64,000 nt of DNA from assembly GCA_963845735.1 (NCBI GenBank), contig CAWJTR010000010.1, positions 1-64,000 on the forward strand, given 5' to 3'. A model generated the notes under the pieces. That model was not told the origin of the DNA. It made no database searches and was given only the letters and a program-made list of their open reading frames with translations. Of the stretch, positions 30,131 to 38,890 are shown in pieces; the stretch's first letter is position 1, and each line of letters begins with the position of its first letter. A program made the translations under genes and the position numbers. This stretch comes from AP-15 sp963845735 (GTDB lineage Bacteria > Pseudomonadota > Alphaproteobacteria > ATCC43930 > CGMCC-115725).

Positions 30131-30207
30131 ATTACGCCGTTTATTATGGCGTAATTCGCGGCGTAATTCCCGGCGTAATTCGCGGCGTAATTCCCGGCGT
30201 AATTCAG
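30131..30207. repeat. Iteron-like array: five 12-bp repeats plus an inverted copy
   Basis: Five head-to-tail 12-base units, GGCGTAATTCGC and GGCGTAATTCCC alternating, occupy 30148-30207; the last ends in CAG. An inverted copy ATTACGCC at 30131-30138 forms an 8-bp palindrome with the first unit across 9 bases. A further TTACGCC lies at 30111-30117. The array fills the gap between the stop of the upstream hypothetical gene and the HTH gene start. It could be an operator or a replication origin. Confidence 0.85.
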
Positions 30208-30815
30208 CCGACCGGCTTGGAGCGCTTCCCAGGGTCCAGCGGGCCGAAAACCTCTTTATGCACGGTTCTCACGTCCTGGCGCGTGACGCGCCACTCGGGA
30301 AAAGCCGCAGCAACTTCGAGGAACAGCTTGTCAGCAGCCGGCGGCGGTGCGCCCTTCGCCTTGATATCCCTCAGATGCTTCACCAGTGTCGGGTTCGGTA
30401 TGGGCGAGGCCGGTTCCGGCAGCGCTGGCGGCGATGGCGGGTCAGCCGCGATTGCCGGCCCGGCCGTTTTGGACGGCTGATCTGACGTCCATAGCGCGGC
30501 GGCCTGGTCGCGTCGGAACCTCACGTCGTCCCAGCGGCGTCGATACAAGCCCAGGTCAACGTGGAGCGGATCGTTGCTTTCGCTGGCGGTCAGGCACCCA
30601 TCCGCGATCCAGCCCGCGTCACCGCGCACCGCAGCCCAAGCCCATCGCGGGATCGCCTCGATGCGCGAGCCGGCATTCCCGTAGGCGGTGATCGCGCCGT
30701 CCGCCGCGGCGGCGAGCAGCTCGTCCCAGGCCGCCTCCCTGTCGCCACCAGTCGCCACGTCGGCGATGTGGCGCAGTAGATCGCACAACCCGATGAACGG
30801 GGATCGATAGCGCAT
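30204..30815 (-). CDS. Hypothetical island protein
   Basis: Protein of 203 aa, mostly helical (WDELLAAAADGAITAYGNAG), with a Pro-rich linker and a C-terminal segment PTLVKHLRDIKAKGAPPPAA with VTRQDVRTVHKEVFGPL that is HTH-like. Similar proteins occur beside integrases in alphaproteobacterial islands, but I know no function. Its stop codon lies inside the last repeat unit. Frame intact. Confidence 0.65.
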   Translation of the reverse strand: MRYRSPFIGLCDLLRHIADVATGGDREAAWDELLAAAADGAITAYGNAGSRIEAIPRWAWAAVRGDAGWIADGCLTASESNDPLHVDLGLYRRRWDDVRFRRDQAAALWTSDQPSKTAGPAIAADPPSPPALPEPASPIPNPTLVKHLRDIKAKGAPPPAADKLFLEVAAAFPEWRVTRQDVRTVHKEVFGPLDPGKRSKPVG

Positions 30816-30917
30816 TGAAAACGCGCCTCCGATGGCGCTCCGAAAGAGGGTCGCGGGGAAGCCCGGTTCGGATGCCGGGCTTGTCGGGCTGCAGACCCTA
30901 TCCGCCGCGAACGGGAT

Positions 30918-32177
30918 TTAAGCTCGCGGCCGGCCGATCGCTACCACCCGGTCATCATCAGTCGACGGTGCCTCGCAGAAACGCGCCCAATCCGCCATCA
31001 GCCGGCGCCGCTTGTCGAACAGATCGCCGCGCCGATAAGCCGCCTCGACCTTGTTCTCGACCGCATGCGCGAGCGCCATCTCGACCGCTTCGCGGGGGTA
31101 GGCGGTGCGCTCGGCCGCCCAATCGGAAAAGGTCGAGCGAAAGCCGTGCGCGGTCAGATCGTCGCGCTTCATGCGGCGCAGCAGCATCAACAGCACCATG
31201 TTAGACATCGGCAAGGCCCGCCGCGGGCCGGGGAACACCGGCGCGGCCGGATCCGGCTTCCCGTCCGTCGTCAACGCCAGTGGGCGGGCCTTGGCGAGCA
31301 CCGCGAGGGCCGCGTCCGACAAGGGCACGCGATGCTCGCGGCCGGCCTTCATCCGCTCGGCCGGCACGGTCCAGACCTTCGCAGCCAGGTCGATTTCGCC
31401 CCATTTCGCGCCGAGCGCCTCGCCGGTGCGCGCCACCGTCAGGATCGTAAATTCCAGCGCCGGCGCCGACATGCCCTCGCGGCCCCGCAAAGCGGCAAGG
31501 AAGCCGGGCATACCGTCGAGGGGCAGTGCGGCATGATGCGCGACCTTCCGAACCTTGGCGCGGGCCGGCAGGATATGCGCGAGATTGCCTTTCCACATTG
31601 CCGGGTTCGGCCCCTGCCGAAAGCCCCGCACGGTCGCGGCGTCGAGCACCGCCTCGATTCGGCCCCGCACCCGGCTTGCCGTTTCCGGCTTCTCGGTCCA
31701 GATCGGATCGAGCACCTGCACGACAAGCCCGGCATCGATCGCCGAGACGGGCAATTCCCCCAATGTGGGGTAAGCGTAGGTTTGGAGCGTGTTCTCCCAT
31801 TGCTGCCGGTGCTTCGCGTTGCGCCAGCCGGCCCGGTTCTTTTCGATGAACTCGACGGCGCACTCGCGGAAGGTCCGGCCCTTCGCGACCGAAACTCGCT
31901 GCGCCTGCCTCTGCGCCTCCTTGGCGTCGAGCGGGTCTATTCCATCGTGCCGCTGCTTGCGGTGCGCTGACGCCTTCCCGCGCGCTTCTGCGAGCGAGAT
32001 ATCGGGGTAGGGTCCAAGCCCCATGTCCCGGCGCTTGCCGTCGAGCTGGAACCGGAACACCCATGATTTCGCGCCGGTGGCCGAGACGCGAAGGTAAAGC
32101 CCGCCGCCGTCATGCAGCACCGCCGGCCCCTTCGCCTTTGCCACTTCCACCGCCGAGAGTTTGCCAGTCCGCGCCAT
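30918..32177 (-). CDS. P4-type tyrosine integrase
   Basis: Integrase of 419 aa. Residues 1-90 form the arm-binding domain (DUF4102: GPAVLHDGGGLYLRVSATG, then GLGPYPDISLAEAR). The core-binding domain follows (TFRECAVEFIEKNRAGW). In the catalytic domain, Arg is in TVARTGEALGAKW, HxxR in TAHGFRSTFSDWA, His in ALAHAVENK and the nucleophile in EAAYRRGD. ATG at 32177 was chosen because the domain begins there; the frame upstream runs into the tRNA. It reads away from tRNA-Sec, whose 3' end lies 180 bases off, and should catalyse integration there. Frame intact. Confidence 0.93.
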   Translation of the reverse strand: MARTGKLSAVEVAKAKGPAVLHDGGGLYLRVSATGAKSWVFRFQLDGKRRDMGLGPYPDISLAEARGKASAHRKQRHDGIDPLDAKEAQRQAQRVSVAKGRTFRECAVEFIEKNRAGWRNAKHRQQWENTLQTYAYPTLGELPVSAIDAGLVVQVLDPIWTEKPETASRVRGRIEAVLDAATVRGFRQGPNPAMWKGNLAHILPARAKVRKVAHHAALPLDGMPGFLAALRGREGMSAPALEFTILTVARTGEALGAKWGEIDLAAKVWTVPAERMKAGREHRVPLSDAALAVLAKARPLALTTDGKPDPAAPVFPGPRRALPMSNMVLLMLLRRMKRDDLTAHGFRSTFSDWAAERTAYPREAVEMALAHAVENKVEAAYRRGDLFDKRRRLMADWARFCEAPSTDDDRVVAIGRPRA

Positions 32178-32358
32178 CGCCGATCCCCGTTTCCGGTTCG
32201 GGGAGGATGGGGGAAGCGTTCCCCCATTCCCCACTTTGTTCCCCCATTCGTGGTGAGATAGTACGATATGGCGGGATACAAGAGGGGACGCGCAACGCCC
32301 GTAAACCGTGGCTTTCAGGGATATGCGCGACAGGCTGAGACGGCCAGAAATGGGGGAA

Positions 32359-32372
32359 TGGCGGAAGAGGCA
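32359..32372 (+). repeat. Candidate tRNA-proximal attachment repeat of the island
   Basis: TGGCGGAAGAGGCA, the last 14 bases of the tRNA-Sec gene including the encoded CCA, seen on the opposite strand. Identical to 19454-19467. Confidence 0.6.
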
Positions 32373-32453
32373 GGAGTTGAACCTACCGGGGACGCCTTCG
32401 CGCCCCCCAACGGTTTTGAAGACCGCGCGCCCCACCGGGGACGATACTCTTCC
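32359..32453 (-). tRNA. selC: tRNA-Sec (anticodon TCA)
   Basis: Selenocysteine tRNA, 92 nt plus encoded CCA. The acceptor is GGAAGAG / CTCTTCC with discriminator G. The D-stem is long (GTCCCCGGTGGGGCG). The anticodon arm is CGGT-CTTCAAA-ACCG with TCA. The variable arm is very long (GGGGGGCGC / GCGTCCCC). The T-arm is AGGTTCAACTCCT. The eighth acceptor pair expected in bacterial tRNA-Sec appears to be a T-C mismatch. It lies downstream of selD-selA-selB on the same strand. The 3' end abuts the integrase side of the island. Confidence 0.96.
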
Positions 32454-33154
32454 TGAACCAAACGATACCTCGTTTCCGAAGCCAGATTGAAGCCTCGACG
32501 GTGCCAATTCGCATCAAGTCGTGGTCCGTTGGCGGCGGCCGATACGATTAACCGCCCCTCCAATCACAACGCCATCTGTACCGACGGTGATCTTGAAGAG
32601 CCCGGCAGCGACCGAACTCCCCAAGAGTGGGCCGCTCAAAACCATTACCATTAGACGAGCCGCCGGATTACCGACCGCCGGCGGCATTTTTAAGCCCTTC
32701 CACCGCAAGGAACCCGGAGAGACCAAGTCCCGCGCCGACCCCTGCCCCCGCCATCGTCAGTTTATTGCAGGTGGCGGCGATACATGCGGCGAGCCGATCG
32801 CCGTTCTAGTACGCGCCATGTCGAGAATTGGTCCGCCGGCAGCGGACGCGAGAGCCTGAAATCGATCGAAGAGCGCCTTCGAGTGATCGGTTGGTTCGTG
32901 GACGAAAGGGTCCTGAACCGGGCGTGGTCGAACCACCTGGCTCCGTCCGGAGTCAATAACGCCTGCCCCAACGATGCTGCCGCCTCTTATCGGCCGACGA
33001 TGCGAGGGGCATGTGAACCTCGGCGTCGGTCTTCTGAACTTGCTCAAGTATCGACCGCCAACGATCCGGGGCCCGAACCATTCCACCGATAAGGGCTTGG
33101 ATCCTCATCTTTGTCCCCCACTCGGTAGGGTTTCGGAGCAGCATCGAAAATAAA
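32454..33154. other. Gap between selB and tRNA-Sec
   Basis: About 700 bases. On the minus strand an open frame from about 33141 (MLLRNPTEWGTKMRIQALIG) to a TGA near 32956 has a protein-like start but matches nothing known. Other fragments follow in different frames. It may hold a degraded gene. The tRNA-Sec promoter should lie just above 32454. Confidence 0.4.
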
Positions 33155-35104
33155 TCAATGTCGCAGGTCGCCCCTACCGGCTGATCCAGCGGCGTCGCCA
33201 AGCAGTGCGACGCGGGCGTCGCCGACGCGGCGGGTGGCGCCTATCCTATCAAGATATTCGAGAATTTGGATCGTAAGGTTGCGACCGACGCCAGAACGAT
33301 CCTTGAACATTTGCGCGGTGAAGGTGCCCTCCGGCGAAGCGGGGGTCAGCTCGCGCGCGATCTCAGCGAGGCGCGCCACGGTTTCCGGCAGAAAAAAGCG
33401 GTTGTCGGCAACTTTGGCGACACGGCCCAGGCGCGCGGCGCGGTTCAGAAGCCGCTCGACCGCCTCGGGTTCGAGGGCGAGGGTTTGGGCGACCTCGCGC
33501 ACCCGCGGCGGGCGGAGTTCGGCCACGGCGAGCAACGGGCGCATCCGCGCCCACAATTTCTCGTCGGCGTTGGTCAGCCGCGACCGATGCTCGGCAAGCC
33601 GCCACATACCGCCTTCGCGCACCGCGCTCCCCGCAGCGGCGAGTGTGGCCAACGCCGCATCGAGCGCCGCTTCCGGCGCTGCACCCCGCATTTGGGCGAA
33701 CAGGGCTGCTCGGGTTGGGCCGAGCATGTCCGGCTGGGTCCGATGCGATAGGGCGAGCGACTCGACGATCCTGGCGGCGAGGGTGGCGAGGTGCTCGCGA
33801 GTGACCGCGACCGGCGCTTGTGCCGGCCCGACCCTCAGGAATTCGGCGCCGTCGGTCAGCGCGTCTATTTCGGCCGGCGTCAGATTGCGCGCCAGCGCGA
33901 ATTGGGCGAGGTCGACAACGCCGACAACCGCGAGCATTTGCTGCAACGCCGTCGCAGGGTCAGTCGGGGTCATCGCGTCGAGCAGCGCAAGCCGCGCCGG
34001 CAGCCGCCGCCCGCGGCGCGGCGCTAGCGGGTCGACGACGCGGCCCCCCGCCACGGTGTTGCGGGCGGCGTGGTCGCGCAGCACCGCGCGGTCGCCATGC
34101 AACGCGCCAATCGGCTGATCGAGATCGATCTGCACAAAGCCGGTGTCACCGGCGTCGATGCTCCGGCCGCTCAGCACCGCAGCGCGGCCGACGACATCCT
34201 CAGTGCCGAGGTGAAGATGAACCGGCAGCCCGTCGCGGAAGGGGGCTTCGGCGTGTCGCGAGGCGTGCACTAAGAGGTCGACCCGCCGCACCGGCAGATG
34301 CCGCTCTGGCGCCAGCAGCCAGTCGCCGCGGCGAGGCCCGGCACCCTCGGGGAAGGAGCCCACGATGTTGACGGCACAACGCTCGCCGGCGCGCGCGGTT
34401 TCGATCGGATGGTTCTGAGCGTGCAATCCGCGTACTCGCACCGAAATGCCACGCGGACTGACCGTCAAGCGGTCGCCGACCGCGACCTTGCCGGCGCCGA
34501 TTGTGCCCGTGACGACCAGCCCGATCCCTGGAAGGGTAAAGGCGCGATCGATCGCCATGCGAAAAAGACCGGACAGCGGTGTCGCGGCGCGGGCGCGCTC
34601 GGCGAGCCGGGCGCTTTCCTGCAGATGCCGGGTGAGCGCAGCGATGCCGTCGCCGGTATGGCTCGATACCGGGAAAATCGGACTGTCGGCATAACCGCCA
34701 TCGGCGAGCATTCCTGCGACCTCGGCCACGACCGTCGCAGCGCGCTCCGGGGGTACTCGGTCGATCTTGGTGACAACCCCGGTGACCTCGGCGACGTCGA
34801 TCAATTCGAGGATGTCGAGATGCTCGATCGTTTGCGGGCGCGGCCCGTCATCGGCGGCGACCACCAGCAATACCCGGTCGATCGACAGGACCCCCGCCAG
34901 CATATTCGGCAGAAAGCGCTCATGCCCGGGAACGTCGACAAAACCGAGTTCGGTGCCGTCGGGCAAGGTCGCATAGGCAAAGCCGAGGTCGATCGTCAAC
35001 CCGCGCCTTTTTTCCTCGGGCAGCCGGTCGGCATCGACCCCCGTCAGCGCCCGCACCAGCGCCGTCTTGCCATGGTCGATATGCCCGGCGGTCGCCAGGA
35101 TCAT
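33155..35104 (-). CDS. selB: Selenocysteine-specific elongation factor
   Basis: GTPase that brings Sec-tRNA to UGA codons marked by a SECIS hairpin. The G domain has ATAGHIDHGKTALVRAL (G1), FVDVPGHERF (G3) and VVTKIDR (G4). Domains 2-3 follow. The C-terminal winged-helix region that binds SECIS RNA includes RPPRVREVAQTLALEPEAV. Length 649 aa, full size. ATG at 35104 begins the GTPase domain and overlaps the selA stop (ATGA), so it was chosen over the longer frame. Frame intact. Confidence 0.96.
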   Translation of the reverse strand: MILATAGHIDHGKTALVRALTGVDADRLPEEKRRGLTIDLGFAYATLPDGTELGFVDVPGHERFLPNMLAGVLSIDRVLLVVAADDGPRPQTIEHLDILELIDVAEVTGVVTKIDRVPPERAATVVAEVAGMLADGGYADSPIFPVSSHTGDGIAALTRHLQESARLAERARAATPLSGLFRMAIDRAFTLPGIGLVVTGTIGAGKVAVGDRLTVSPRGISVRVRGLHAQNHPIETARAGERCAVNIVGSFPEGAGPRRGDWLLAPERHLPVRRVDLLVHASRHAEAPFRDGLPVHLHLGTEDVVGRAAVLSGRSIDAGDTGFVQIDLDQPIGALHGDRAVLRDHAARNTVAGGRVVDPLAPRRGRRLPARLALLDAMTPTDPATALQQMLAVVGVVDLAQFALARNLTPAEIDALTDGAEFLRVGPAQAPVAVTREHLATLAARIVESLALSHRTQPDMLGPTRAALFAQMRGAAPEAALDAALATLAAAGSAVREGGMWRLAEHRSRLTNADEKLWARMRPLLAVAELRPPRVREVAQTLALEPEAVERLLNRAARLGRVAKVADNRFFLPETVARLAEIARELTPASPEGTFTAQMFKDRSGVGRNLTIQILEYLDRIGATRRVGDARVALLGDAAGSAGRGDLRH

Positions 35105-36501
35105 GGTGGCGTCACACGAAGTTCGCCGAGCTGGGCGAGGAAGGCGGCCTCGTCTTCGAGACAACGCAGGTCGAGGACGACATTGCCGGCTTCGATCCGA
35201 CCGATAACGGGGATCGGCAAGCCGCGCAGGGCACACGCCCAGGCTTCGACGGCGGCGCCGGATTTCTTCACACTCGTGGGGCGCAGGGCCAGTGCCGCGC
35301 TCGGCAACAACGACACGGGCAAGGCGCCGCTGCCGATCTGGCTACGGGTCTCGACGATATCGACCTCGGCAATACCGGCAAATGCCTCTCGGACCGCAGG
35401 CAGCAAGCGGCGCGCAACGGCGTCGATCTCGGCTTTGGGGCGAGAGAGCAGGCGCAATGTCGGCAGGCGCTCGGCAAGACGATCGGGGTCGGCGTATAGC
35501 CGCAACACCGCTTCGAGTGCGGCGAGTCGGATCTTATCGAGCCGCAAAGCGCGCTTCAGCGGGTTCTTGGCAAGGCGGGCGACGAGATCGGCGCGACCGA
35601 CGACCAGCCCCGCCTGCGGCCCGCCAAGCAATTTGTCGCCGCTGAACGTCACGAGATCGGCGCCTTGCGCCAGCGCCTCGGCGACTGTCGGTTCGTGCGG
35701 CAGGCCCCAGGCTTCGAGATCGACCAAGGAGCCGCTGCCGAGATCTTCGACAAACGGAATGCTGCGCTCTCGGGCGAGGGCGGCGAGCTTTGCCGCCGGC
35801 GCCGCGGCGGTAAAGCCTTGGATCGCGTAGTTGCTGGTGTGCGCCTTCAGGATCAGCCCGGTGTCGGGGCCGATCGCGGCGGCGAAATCGGCGAGATGGG
35901 TGCGGTTGGTGGTTCCGACCTCGCGCAGCCGCGTCCCGGCGCGGGCCATGATGTCAGGGAGTCGGAACGAGCCACCGATCTCGATCAGCTCGCCGCGCGA
36001 TACGATCGTCTCGCGGCCGTCGGCCAGCGTGTTCAGCGCCAGCACCAAGGCACCAGCATTGTTGTTGACGGCGAGCGCCGCCTCGGCCCCGGTCAGCCGG
36101 ACGAGCCAGCCCGAAATATGATCGTCGCGCTCGCCGCGCCGGCCGGTCTCGGTGTCGTATTCGAGCGTTGACGGGTCGCGCATCGCCGCCACCGCGGCTG
36201 AAATCGCCGCCTCGGGCAAGGGTGCGCGGCCTAGGTTGGTGTGCAATACGGTCCCGGTCAGGTTGAAGACGCGGCGCTGCGACGGGCGCAGCAGGTGCAG
36301 CAGGCGGTTGTTGCTGTCGGCGACGATCACCGACACCGAGGCGGCCTCGCCCGAATTCCGCCGTTCGGCCAGTGCCGCCCGCACGGCGTCGAGCACCAGC
36401 GCGCGCCCATATCGTGCGATCAGTGCGCAGCCGTCGTCGGAGCGCAGAATCAGGTCGACGGCGGGCAGGGCGGCCCGGCCTTTGCGTTCGGCCGCGGTCA
36501 T
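35101..36501 (-). CDS. selA: L-seryl-tRNA(Sec) selenium transferase
   Basis: PLP enzyme that converts Ser-tRNA-Sec to Sec-tRNA-Sec with selenophosphate. The N-terminal tRNA-binding domain precedes VFNLTGTVLHTNLGRAPLP. The PLP lysine is in VTFSGDKLLGGPQAG. NNNAGALVLALNTLA is also typical. Length 466 aa. Both ends overlap neighbours by 4 bases (selD stop, selB start), so the three genes are tightly coupled. Frame intact. Confidence 0.97.
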   Translation of the reverse strand: MTAAERKGRAALPAVDLILRSDDGCALIARYGRALVLDAVRAALAERRNSGEAASVSVIVADSNNRLLHLLRPSQRRVFNLTGTVLHTNLGRAPLPEAAISAAVAAMRDPSTLEYDTETGRRGERDDHISGWLVRLTGAEAALAVNNNAGALVLALNTLADGRETIVSRGELIEIGGSFRLPDIMARAGTRLREVGTTNRTHLADFAAAIGPDTGLILKAHTSNYAIQGFTAAAPAAKLAALARERSIPFVEDLGSGSLVDLEAWGLPHEPTVAEALAQGADLVTFSGDKLLGGPQAGLVVGRADLVARLAKNPLKRALRLDKIRLAALEAVLRLYADPDRLAERLPTLRLLSRPKAEIDAVARRLLPAVREAFAGIAEVDIVETRSQIGSGALPVSLLPSAALALRPTSVKKSGAAVEAWACALRGLPIPVIGRIEAGNVVLDLRCLEDEAAFLAQLGELRVTPP

Positions 36502-38716
36502 GACGCGACGGCCGGTTCGAGCAAGACCTCTGCCGCGTCAGGTTCAAGAAGAATGCGCGGCTCGGCGCCGCTCGAGGATACGACACGGCCAATCATGGCG
36601 GCACGGTAACCGAGCCGTTGCAACTCGCCCAAACAGGAGGCGGCCCGTTCGGCGGAGACACCGGCGAGCAGCCCGCCGGCGGTCTGCGGATCGATCAGCA
36701 ACGCCGCGATCGGATGTGCCTCACCCGCGTCGAGTGCGGTCAGCGCCGCCAGATTGTCGGTATGCAGCGAGCTGGTGATCCCGAGAGCAAAGAGGTCGAG
36801 GGCGCCGTCAAGCGCCGGGATCGCCGCAGGATCAAGCGCTGCGTCCATCTCCGAGGCGCGCAGCATTTCGAGAAGATGGCCGAGAAGGCCGAACCCGGTT
36901 ACGTCGGTGCAGGCCGTGGCGCCATGCGCGAGCAGGCAGGCGGCCGAGGCGGCGGCGGATTGCGTCATCGTCGCGAGCGCGTCCTCGACCGCGCGCGCTG
37001 GCGCCAGCCCGCGCCCATCGGCGGCGAGGATCACGCCGGTGCCGAGTGGCTTGGTCAGAATTAGCCGGTCGTCGCGACGCAGCCCGCCCTTGCGCAGGAG
37101 TTTTCCGGCGGTCGCGCGACCAGTCACGGCAAAGCCGAGCGCTAGTTCACCCCCCTCCGCGCTGTGACCGCCGATCAGCACGGCCCCCGCCGGCTCAAGC
37201 ACGTCGAGCCCACCACGCAGCATGTGAAAAAGATCGTGCTCGACGATGTCAGGGCGCGCCGGCGGCAGGGTGGCGATGGCGAGAGCGGTCTCCGGCTGGC
37301 CGCCCATCGCATAGATGTCGTTGAGCGCATGCGTGGCGGCGATCCGGCCGAACAGATACGGATCGTCGACCATTGCGCGGAAGAAATCGACGGTCTGCAA
37401 TAAGGGCGGCGCGCCGGGGAAGGCGATCAGCGCAGCATCGTCCGGGCTATCGAGGCCGATCATGACTGCGCGGCTTGTCGCGGGCTGCAGCCGCGCCATG
37501 ACGCGGCTGAGCACGGCGGCCGGCACCTTAGCAGCGCAGCCACCGCAGCGCATCGGCTCCTCGCCCCGCTCGGGCCGCATCTCGGGCAATTCGCGATAGC
37601 GCCGCATCCAGCGCCGGTCGATCCAGTCCTTGAGCCGCCACAGATACGCCCCTTGGGCCGCGAACGGCCCGCGCGAGGCGACGGCATGCCGGTCGCCGGT
37701 GCCGATCAAGGCCAGCCCGCGGCGTTGCGGCACGGCGCGACGCAGCCGCTTTCCGGCAAGCGCGCGGCGCAAATTGGAGCTGAGCGGCGGGCCTTGGCGG
37801 ACGGCGTAGACCCCGGCTTTCTCGCGCGGATGGGCTACCATGGTCGCGACATCGCCGGCCGCGAAGATGCGCGGATCGCCGGGCGAGCGCAGGGTCTCGT
37901 CGATCGCGACAAAGCCGCCCGAGGTCAACGGCAGTCCAGTCTCGGCGAGCCACGAGGCGGCGCCCGCTTCGGTCACCCATAGCGCCTCGTCGAAACCGAT
38001 CCGATGGCCACTGGCACAGACCAGTGAGCCCGGCTCGACCCGAACGACCGCGCTGCCGGTCAGCAGGGCGATGCCGCGCTCGGCGAAAATCCGCTCGAAC
38101 AAATGGCCGACCCGGCAGTTATGCGACGGCAGCAACGCCTCGCGGGTGATGAGCGCAACTTCCAGTGGCGCAACACCTAGCCTCGGCGAGCCGGTATTGG
38201 GCCGACAACGCCAGCTCGACGCCGCCGGCGCCGCCGCCGACGATGGCAAGCCGCAGCCCCCGCATCTCTCGGGCGCGGGCCAGCAAGGCTTCCCAGCGCT
38301 GGGCAAAACGGGCGATCGGTTTGACCGCGATCGTGTGCTCGATGGCGCCGGGGACTTCGTCCGCGCGCGGGGTCGAGCCGATATCGAGCGACAAGAAGTC
38401 GTAGCGGATCGGCGGGTGGCCGCGGCACAACAGCCGGCAAGTCGGCGCGGTCGAGGCCGATCGCCTCGTCGCGGATCAGCCGTGCGCCGGCAAACCGGGC
38501 CAGCCGGCCGAGATCGATGTGGCATTCGTCAAATCGATAATGCCCGGCGACCCAGCCCGGCAGCATGCCCGAATAGGGCGTCTCGACATCGCGGGCGACC
38601 AGGGTTACCCGCACGCCCGGCACCGGGCGCATGCCAAAGCTCTTCAGCACATGGACATGGGCGTGCCCGCCGCCGACCAGAACCAGATCCTGAGCAATCG
38701 AAACCCGCTGCTGCAT
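36498..38716 (-). CDS. selD: NADH dehydrogenase-like / selenide, water dikinase fusion, two frameshifts
   Basis: The N-terminal half (about 380 aa) is a pyridine-nucleotide disulfide oxidoreductase of the NDH-2 type, with FAD motif LVLVGGGHAHVHVL, second dinucleotide motif AIVGGGAGGVELAL, and RIFAAGDVATM. The C-terminal half is SelD, which makes selenophosphate from selenide and ATP. Its active-site region RCGGCAAKV has Cys at the Sec/Cys position. QTVDFFRAMVDDPYLFGRIAA and GGHSAEGGELALGF are also typical. The fusion is known in other bacteria. Frames change near 38435 and 38170. It leads the selD-selA-selB operon. Confidence 0.9.
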
Positions 38717-38890
38717 TACCGTTCACTATGCCCGAGCAAGGGGCGGAAGACGAGCCGAACGCTGCCGGGTAGGAAACCGCGGCCACGGGCTACGGGCGGG
38801 CTGCGCTTGGCGGCGGCGCGCGGATGCGATAATTACGGTAGACGAACCGCGCCATAGATCCGGGCGGGCGCAGAGGAGGGAGCGATCGCG

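Larger units (their letters stand above)
19454..32372. mobile_element. Candidate 12.9-kb genomic island inserted in tRNA-Sec (selC)
   Basis: The terminal 14 bases of the tRNA-Sec gene with its CCA (TGGCGGAAGAGGCA on the plus strand, 32359-32372) recur exactly and in the same orientation at 19454-19467. The integrase at 30918-32177 lies just inside the tRNA-proximal end, as is typical for P4-type integrases. Content: AT-rich DNA inside the left repeat, a PEP-CTERM-like gene, a decayed NodU/methyltransferase/SGNH group, and a phage-satellite-like replication module. selC is a known hot spot for islands and satellites in enterobacteria. The left boundary rests only on the 14-bp repeat. Confidence 0.65.

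Noticed and set aside
30148..30207. Possible CRISPR array
   Set aside because: The 12-bp units are directly adjacent with no spacers and no cas genes nearby; they are tandem repeats.
32762..33141. Possible selenoprotein by TGA readthrough between selB and selC
   Set aside because: Reading through the TGA near 32956 gives a further stretch of Arg/Ser-rich sequence with no redox motif and no convincing SECIS hairpin after the TGA.
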